A stretch of DNA of 10,155 bases from Selenomonadaceae bacterium (lineage in GTDB: Bacteria; Bacillota; Negativicutes; Selenomonadales; Selenomonadaceae), in assembly GCA_016286075.1 (NCBI GenBank), contig JAEERZ010000058.1, positions 1 to 10,155 on the forward strand, written 5' to 3'. Of this stretch, positions 6,094 to 10,155 are shown in pieces. Below the pieces are notes generated by a model. It searched no databases. It was not told where the DNA came from and worked only from the letters and a program-made list of their open reading frames with translations. The first letter of the stretch is position 1. Each line of letters starts with the position of its first letter. Both the position numbers and the translations under genes were made by a program.

Positions 6094-7923
6094 TTATGCC
6101 CGCGCCGCCTTGACCGCGTTTTTCCTTGTCCGGCCGCGCGTCGTGTGGTCGAGCACAGCCTTGCGGAGACGTACGTTTTGCGGCGTGACTTCGACCAGCT
6201 CGTCTTCCTTGATATACTCCAGCGCTTGCTCCAGGCTTAAGATGCGCGGCGGCGTCAGACGGATCGCCTCGTCGGAGGAGGAGGTACGCATATTCGATAC
6301 ATGCTTCTGTTTGCAGGGGTTGATGTCGATGTCGAGCTCGCGGGAGTTTTCGCCGACAATCATGCCCTCGTAGACCATCTGCCCCGGAGAGATGAACATC
6401 GTGCCGCGATCCTGCAAGGTGTAAATGCCGTAGCCCGTCGTCTCGCCCTGCTCGAAGGCGACGAGGGAGCCGTGCTCGCGGCCTTCCATATCGCCTTTGT
6501 ACGGCGCGTAGCCGTGGAAGATGTGGCTCATGATGCCGTTGCCCTTCGTGCTGGTCAAAAGTTCCGAACGGAAGCCGATCAGCCCGCGCGCCGGAATGAT
6601 AAACTCGAGGCGCATATAGCCGTTGCCCTCGGTCATGTTGGAGAGTTCGGCCTTGCGCTTGCCCAAGAGTTCCATAACCGTGCCCATGTATTCCTGCGGC
6701 ACTTCGACGGTCAGGTTTTCCATCGGCTCGCATTTCTGTCCGTTGATGGTCTTATAGATAACTTCCGGTTTGCCGACCTGCAGCTCGTAACCTTCGCGGC
6801 GCATCGTCTCGATCAGGATGGAAAGATGGAGCTCGCCGCGGCCCGAGACCTTGAACGTATCCGCTGAGTCCGTTTCTTCGACGCGGAGGGCGACGTTCGT
6901 CTCGACTTCTTTGAAAAGCCGGTCGCGGATATGGCGCGAGGTCACGAACTGTCCCTCGCGGCCCGCGAACGGGCTCGTATTGACGCCGAAGGTCATCGAA
7001 AGCGTCGGCTCGTCGATATTGATGGTGGGCAGCGCCTCGGGATTTTCCGCGTCCGCCACCGTCTGACCGATGCGTACGTCGCCGAGACCCGTAAGCGCGA
7101 CGATCTCGCCGATGCCTGCGCTTTCCGTCTCCACGCGCTTCAATCCCTGATAGACGAAAACCTTCGCGATTTTCGCCTTCGTCTCGCCGTCGCCGCCGAG
7201 CAGCACTACGTTCTGGTTCGGTTTCGCCGCGCCGCGCATTACGCGGCCGATGGCGACCTTGCCCACGTACTCGTCGGCGTCGAGAGTCGTCACCATGAGC
7301 TGCAGAGGCCCGTTCTCGTTGCCCTTCGGCGCCGGGATTTCCTTTATGATCGTATCCATCAGCGGCGTCAGATTGTCGCTGGCGTCGCTCATTTCGAGTT
7401 TGGCGATGCCGTCGCGCGCCGCGCAATAGACCACCGGGAAATCAAGCTGGTCGTCGTCCGCGCCCAGCTCCATGAAAAGTTCCAGCACTTCGTCGTATAC
7501 GTCGTCCACGCGCTGATCGGGGCGGTCGATTTTGTTGATGACGACGATGGGCTTCAGCTTTTGCTCCAAAGCTTTGCGGAGCACATATTTCGTCTGCGGC
7601 ATCGGACCCTCGAAGGCATCTACGAGAAGCAGCACGCCGTCTACGAGATTCAGCACGCGCTCCACTTCGCCGCCGAAGTCCGCGTGGCCCGGCGTGTCGA
7701 CGATATTGATTTTTATATCCTTATACATAACGGCGGTATGCTTCGAGAGAATGGTGATGCCGCGCTCTCGCTCGATATCCCCCGAATCCATTACGCGCTC
7801 TGCGACCTGCTCGTTGGCGCGGAACACGTGGCTCTGTTTCAGCATCGCGTCCACCAGCGTCGTCTTGCCGTGATCTACGTGCGCGATAATCGCCACGTTT
7901 CTCAGTTTCTCGTTCGTGCTCAT
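6094..7923 (-). CDS. typA: Translational GTPase TypA/BipA
   Basis: TypA is a ribosome-associated GTPase of the EF-G/LepA group. It assists 50S assembly and adaptation to cold and other stresses. The 609-residue product has the family length. G-motifs in order are AHVDHGKTTL (14-23, G1), RERGIT (52-57, G2), DTPGH (76-80, G3), NKID (130-133, G4) and CAARDG (167-172) in the G5 position, where many homologues have SALNG-like sequence. Domain II follows, then the EF-G-like domain (YELQVGKPEVIYK) and the TypA-specific C-terminal domain ending in a basic tail (RTRKNAVKAARA). ATG 7923 begins MSTNEKLRN, the normal N-terminus. Fourteen further in-frame codons upstream belong to the leader. It is transcribed alone from a strong promoter and is divergent from the HU gene. 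No strong terminator precedes sepF, so read-through is possible. Confidence 0.98.
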   Translation of the reverse strand: MSTNEKLRNVAIIAHVDHGKTTLVDAMLKQSHVFRANEQVAERVMDSGDIERERGITILSKHTAVMYKDIKINIVDTPGHADFGGEVERVLNLVDGVLLLVDAFEGPMPQTKYVLRKALEQKLKPIVVINKIDRPDQRVDDVYDEVLELFMELGADDDQLDFPVVYCAARDGIAKLEMSDASDNLTPLMDTIIKEIPAPKGNENGPLQLMVTTLDADEYVGKVAIGRVMRGAAKPNQNVVLLGGDGETKAKIAKVFVYQGLKRVETESAGIGEIVALTGLGDVRIGQTVADAENPEALPTINIDEPTLSMTFGVNTSPFAGREGQFVTSRHIRDRLFKEVETNVALRVEETDSADTFKVSGRGELHLSILIETMRREGYELQVGKPEVIYKTINGQKCEPMENLTVEVPQEYMGTVMELLGKRKAELSNMTEGNGYMRLEFIIPARGLIGFRSELLTSTKGNGIMSHIFHGYAPYKGDMEGREHGSLVAFEQGETTGYGIYTLQDRGTMFISPGQMVYEGMIVGENSRELDIDINPCKQKHVSNMRTSSSDEAIRLTPPRILSLEQALEYIKEDELVEVTPQNVRLRKAVLDHTTRGRTRKNAVKAARA

Positions 7924-7936
7924 CGTACTTTGTCTG

Positions 7937-7942
7937 CCTCCT
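7937..7942 (-). promoter_or_regulatory. typA: typA Shine-Dalgarno with unusually long spacing
   Basis: A perfect AGGAGG on the minus strand lies 13 bases before the typA ATG, against the usual 5-9. No other start codon exists in the gap, and the protein N-terminus matches the family from that ATG. The start stands despite the spacing. Confidence 0.7.
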
Positions 7943-7980
7943 GTGATTCTTACCTTATAATACAAAATTTCAGCCTCATC

Positions 7981-8009
7981 ATATTAGTATAATCGCTCGC
8001 GTGTGTCAA
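7981..8009 (-). promoter_or_regulatory. typA promoter
   Basis: Consensus -35 TTGACA (8004-8009 on the minus strand) and TAATAT (-10, 7981-7986) are separated by 17 bp. Predicted start is near 7974, giving a leader of about 50 bases. This is the strongest classical promoter in the window. Confidence 0.82.
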
Positions 8010-8101
8010 GAAATCGAATGGCCGGAGAAAAAATCACGGCAGAGAAGGCATGGAATCACTCAAAAAAGTTTCCTCGTTATCCCCAAATCCCGTATTTTCA
8101 G

Positions 8102-8162
8102 CAAAAAAATTTTAAAAAATCTTCAAAAACCTATAGGCAGAGCGAAAGTGGTGTGATATAAT
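8102..8162 (+). promoter_or_regulatory. HU gene promoter with upstream A/T tract
   Basis: TGATATAAT at 8154-8162 is a perfect extended -10. TAGGCA (8134-8139) lies 17 bp upstream as a 4-of-6 -35. A-tracts at about 8102-8129 fall in the -40 to -65 region where UP elements act. Predicted start is near 8169, leaving a 49-base leader. This looks like a strong promoter, as expected for an abundant nucleoid protein. Confidence 0.75.
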
Positions 8163-8204
8163 ACACGCAGTGAGGCAATTTGCCGTAATTTCAATCTTAT
8201 AGAA

Positions 8205-8210
8205 AGAGGG
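8205..8210 (+). promoter_or_regulatory. Ribosome binding site fixing the TTG start of HU
   Basis: AGAGGG lies seven bases before the TTG at 8218. An in-frame TAG at 8200-8202 blocks any start further upstream, and the next in-frame ATG is residue 59, inside the DNA-binding arm. The gene must therefore start at TTG. Confidence 0.85.
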
Positions 8211-8217
8211 TATATTC

Positions 8218-8541
8218 TTGAAAAAGGCAGAATTCATCAAAGCAACCGCCGCGAAGGCTGGGGTAACCCAAAAAGAGGCGCAGGCCGTAGTTGCGGCTGC
8301 CCATGAGGTTATCAAGGGCGCACTGAAGAAGGGCGACACGGTTCCGTTCCTGGGCTTCGGTACGTTCAAGGTTTCGAACCGCGCTGCGCGCATGGGCCGC
8401 AACCCGCAGACGGGCGCTCCGATCAAGATCGCAGCCGCCAAGCTGCCGACTTTCAAAGCCAGCCCGGCATTCAAGGAATTCGTCAACAACATCAAGAAGG
8501 CCATTGCCGCGAAGAAGGCTGCTGCCAAGAAAAAGAAATAA
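8218..8541 (+). CDS. hup: HU family DNA-binding protein with basic C-terminal tail
   Basis: HU is a dimeric, sequence-independent nucleoid protein that bends and compacts DNA. The 107-residue product starts MKKAEFIKATAAKAGVTQ, typical of HU. It has the conserved GFGTF turn (46-50) and the DNA-binding beta-arm RAARMGRNPQTG (55-66) with the intercalating proline at 63 in RNP. The core ends near residue 91 (AFKEFVNNI). A tail of about 15 residues follows, made only of Lys, Ala and one Ile (92-107). Most HU proteins end at about 90 residues, so this is a short histone-H1-like extension. It starts at TTG, is monocistronic, and is divergent from typA with a strong promoter and its own terminator. 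IHF is less likely because the arm and turn match HU better and there is no partner subunit. Confidence 0.96.
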   Translation: MKKAEFIKATAAKAGVTQKEAQAVVAAAHEVIKGALKKGDTVPFLGFGTFKVSNRAARMGRNPQTGAPIKIAAAKLPTFKASPAFKEFVNNIKKAIAAKKAAAKKKK

Positions 8542-8560
8542 GATTTTCTACAGAATCTTC

Positions 8561-8597
8561 CCACCGCCCGGATTATTTCGGACGGTGGTTTTCTTTT
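8561..8597 (+). terminator. Intrinsic terminator of the HU gene
   Basis: CCACCG (8561-8566) pairs with CGGTGG (8583-8588). An inner CCG/CGG pairs across one C-A mismatch, the loop is 8 bases, and the run TTTTCTTTT (8589-8597) follows. It lies 20 bp after the HU stop. Confidence 0.88.
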
Positions 8598-8624
8598 CCC
8601 GCCCTTTCCTCAGCGCTTCTTTTC

Positions 8625-8633
8625 TGCTATACT
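8625..8633 (+). promoter_or_regulatory. Extended -10 promoter of the ABC transporter operon
   Basis: TGCTATACT is a TGn-extended -10 (TATACT at 8628-8633). The -35 position 17 bp upstream is weak (TTTCCT, 8605-8610). Predicted start near 8640 gives a leader of about 33 bases, with AAAGGAAG (8658-8665) ahead of the permease ATG. Confidence 0.6.
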
Positions 8634-8672
8634 ATCCAAGTAATACTTCATTTTGATAAAGGAAGATAGTTC

Positions 8673-9317
8673 ATGGAAAAATTGATGGAAACCGTGCTTT
8701 CCATATTGTCGGGCTCAAAGATAACGCTGGAGATTTTCGTTCTCACGCTGGCGATGTCGCTGCCTCTCGGCTTTTTCGTCGCGCTTTTGCGGCTGTCCGG
8801 TATCCGGCCTTTGGCGGTTTTGATGGACGTCTATATTTGGATTATGCGCGGCTCGCCGCTGATGCTCCAGCTTCTTTTCGTGTACTTCGCGCTGCCGATG
8901 GTGGGCGTGCGGTTCTCGGATATAGCGGCGGCGCTGCTCGCGTTTACGCTGAATTACGCCGCGTATTTCGCCGAGATCTTCCGGGCGGGCATACAGGCGA
9001 TTCCCCGGGGGCAGTATGAGGCGGCGAAGACGCTGGGGATGACCTACTCGCAGACGATGCGGAGAATCATCCTGCCGCAGATGATTCATCGGACGCTGCC
9101 GCCGATCAGCAACGAAACGATCAATCTCGTCAAGGACACGTCTCTCATCTATATCTTGGCGATGAACGACCTTCTGCGCGTGGCGAGAACCATTGTGCAG
9201 CGGGATTTCGACATGACCGCGTTCTTCATCGCGGGGGCGTTTTATCTGGTTATGACCGCGGTTTTGACGGCGATTTTCAAGCGGCTGGAGGCGCATTATG
9301 GAAAATACGACGAATAA
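8673..9317 (+). CDS. Polar amino acid ABC transporter permease (HisM/GlnP family)
   Basis: This is the inner-membrane subunit of an importer of the His/Glu/Gln/Arg/opine or cystine class. The 214-residue protein shows about five hydrophobic segments (near 19-41, 64-79, 82-103, 150-168, 184-202). It has the conserved MRGSPLMLQL (58-67) and the cytoplasmic EAA loop EAAKTLGMTYSQTMRRIILP (116-135), which docks on the ATPase. The NETINLVKDTSLIY block (147-160) is typical of this family. ATG 8673 has a good ribosome site eight bases upstream. The 3' end overlaps the ATPase gene by 20 bp. No solute-binding protein is encoded within the window, so the substrate cannot be assigned; cystine, glutamine or a basic amino acid are all possible. 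Confidence 0.92.
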   Translation: MEKLMETVLSILSGSKITLEIFVLTLAMSLPLGFFVALLRLSGIRPLAVLMDVYIWIMRGSPLMLQLLFVYFALPMVGVRFSDIAAALLAFTLNYAAYFAEIFRAGIQAIPRGQYEAAKTLGMTYSQTMRRIILPQMIHRTLPPISNETINLVKDTSLIYILAMNDLLRVARTIVQRDFDMTAFFIAGAFYLVMTAVLTAIFKRLEAHYGKYDE

Positions 9318-10083
9318 CGTGGAGTACATGCTGCGCGTTCGCGATATACACAAATCCTTCCATGACAATGAAGTCTTGAAGGGGATCTCCCTCGATATCT
9401 GCCGGGGCGAAGTGCTTTCCATCATCGGTCCGTCCGGCTCTGGCAAGAGCACGTTGCTTCGCTGCCTGAACCGTTTGGAGACAATCGACAGCGGTTCGAT
9501 TGAAGTCAAGGGCGAATTGCTCGTGCAAAACGATGCTTCCGGTCGTGCGGAGTACGCGCCGAATGAAAAAGCGCGGGAGCTTTTAGGTTACATGGGCATG
9601 GTGTTTCAGCAGTTCAATCTGTTTCCGCACATGACGGTGTTGGAAAATCTGATGGAAGCGCCGATGCAGGTCAAGAAGCAGACCCGTGAGGAGATCCAGC
9701 CTGCGGCGGAGGACCTTTTGCGAAAAGTCGGACTCTACGATAAGTGCGACGCCTATCCGTCTCGGCTTTCCGGCGGACAGCAGCAGCGCGTGGCCATCGC
9801 GCGGGCGCTGATGATGAAGCCGGACATCATGCTTTTCGACGAGCCGACGTCGGCTCTCGACCCGGAGCTGACGGTCGAAGTATTGAAAGCGATGCGCGAG
9901 CTGGCGGCGGAGCACATGACGATGGTGGTCGTCACGCACGAAATGACTTTCGCCCGGGACGTATCGAACTACGTCATCTTCATGGCGGACGGCGTCATCG
10001 TCGAGCAGGGCAAGCCCGCCGAGCTTTTCGGAAATCCGAAAGAAGAAAGGACGCGGATGTTTTTGGGGAACATGTTGAAATAA
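9298..10083 (+). CDS. Polar amino acid ABC transporter ATP-binding protein (GlnQ-like)
   Basis: This is the cytoplasmic ATPase subunit that powers the permease encoded just upstream. The 261-residue product has every functional motif: Walker A GPSGSGKST (44-52), Q-loop MVFQQFNLFPHMTVLEN (101-117), signature LSGGQQQRVAIARAL (157-171), Walker B IMLFDEPTSALD (177-188) and the H-loop histidine in VVTHEM (His214). Between the first beta-strands and the Q-loop is a slightly long insert (about 72-96, VKGELLVQNDASGRAEYAPN). Some clostridial and selenomonad homologues share such an insert. ATG 9298 has GGAGG six bases upstream, within the permease gene. A second Met at residue 11 has a site too close to use. 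The overlap implies coupled translation. A parS-type palindrome begins 8 bp after the stop. Confidence 0.94.
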   Translation: MENTTNNVEYMLRVRDIHKSFHDNEVLKGISLDICRGEVLSIIGPSGSGKSTLLRCLNRLETIDSGSIEVKGELLVQNDASGRAEYAPNEKARELLGYMGMVFQQFNLFPHMTVLENLMEAPMQVKKQTREEIQPAAEDLLRKVGLYDKCDAYPSRLSGGQQQRVAIARALMMKPDIMLFDEPTSALDPELTVEVLKAMRELAAEHMTMVVVTHEMTFARDVSNYVIFMADGVIVEQGKPAELFGNPKEERTRMFLGNMLK

Positions 10084-10091
10084 TTTCTCAA

Positions 10092-10111
10092 AATGTTTCA
10101 CGTGAAACATT
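10092..10111. promoter_or_regulatory. parS: parS centromere-like site (ParB/Spo0J binding)
   Basis: AATGTTTCACGTGAAACATT is a perfect 20-bp palindrome whose inner 16 bp, TGTTTCACGTGAAACA (10094-10109), equal the widely conserved bacterial parS consensus. ParB/Spo0J loads here, spreads, and recruits SMC for chromosome segregation. Such sites cluster near oriC. It lies between genes, directly downstream of the ABC ATPase. A second, non-exclusive role as a hairpin at the transcript end is possible, but no clean U-tract follows. Confidence 0.9.
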
Positions 10112-10155
10112 CTTTCGGTTTTGGATTTTTCATTCGCTGCAATTTTTTTCAAGAA

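Noticed and set aside
7826..7831. CACGTG within typA as a second parS core
   Set aside because: Only the central six bases match; the GTTT/AAAC arms are absent, and the sequence is coding.
6931..7992. A 353-codon frame antisense to typA
   Set aside because: It is a shadow of a highly conserved gene, with no independent start signals or family match.

Overview
The window holds ordinary chromosomal housekeeping genes of a fairly GC-rich member of the Bacillota. The evidence is sepF, a SpoVB-family flippase, a YegS/DgkB-type lipid kinase, Gram-positive-like Shine-Dalgarno sites and sigma-A-type promoters. Negativicutes (a Selenomonas-like group) is my best guess, but no marker in the window proves it. 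Coding DNA is GC-rich and the spacers are strongly AT-rich. I see no phage, insertion sequence, CRISPR array, tRNA or rRNA.

Left part (1-1450): the 3' part of a yggS-type PLP homeostasis gene runs rightward off the left edge. It converges on a leftward gene for a GalT-like DUF4931 protein. A perfect 13-bp GNRA hairpin between them can terminate transcription from both sides.

Centre-left (1450-5330): from a divergent promoter region, a rightward operon encodes a SpoVB/MurJ-like lipid-linked-sugar flippase, a diacylglycerol-kinase-family lipid kinase and the methionine-salvage isomerase MtnA. Their ends overlap (ATGA, then 11 bp), so they are probably translationally coupled. The first two fit membrane-lipid or lipid-carrier metabolism. 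mtnA has no salvage partners in view. A strong bidirectional hairpin closes the operon and also serves sepF, which arrives from the right.

Centre-right (5348-8541): sepF (cell division) and typA/bipA (translational GTPase) both point left, each with its own 17-bp-spaced promoter. sepF has an AT-only palindrome directly against its -35 box and a long, structured leader. Divergent from typA is a TTG-started gene for an HU protein with a lysine/alanine-rich tail, followed by its own terminator.

Right part (8673-10155): a two-gene polar amino acid ABC importer (permease and ATPase, 20-bp overlap) without a binding protein in view. A perfect match to the bacterial parS (ParB/Spo0J) site, TGTTTCACGTGAAACA, lies just downstream. 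This suggests an origin-proximal position and is the most notable non-coding element here. I found no convincing undescribed system; the findings are mainly regulatory and contextual.
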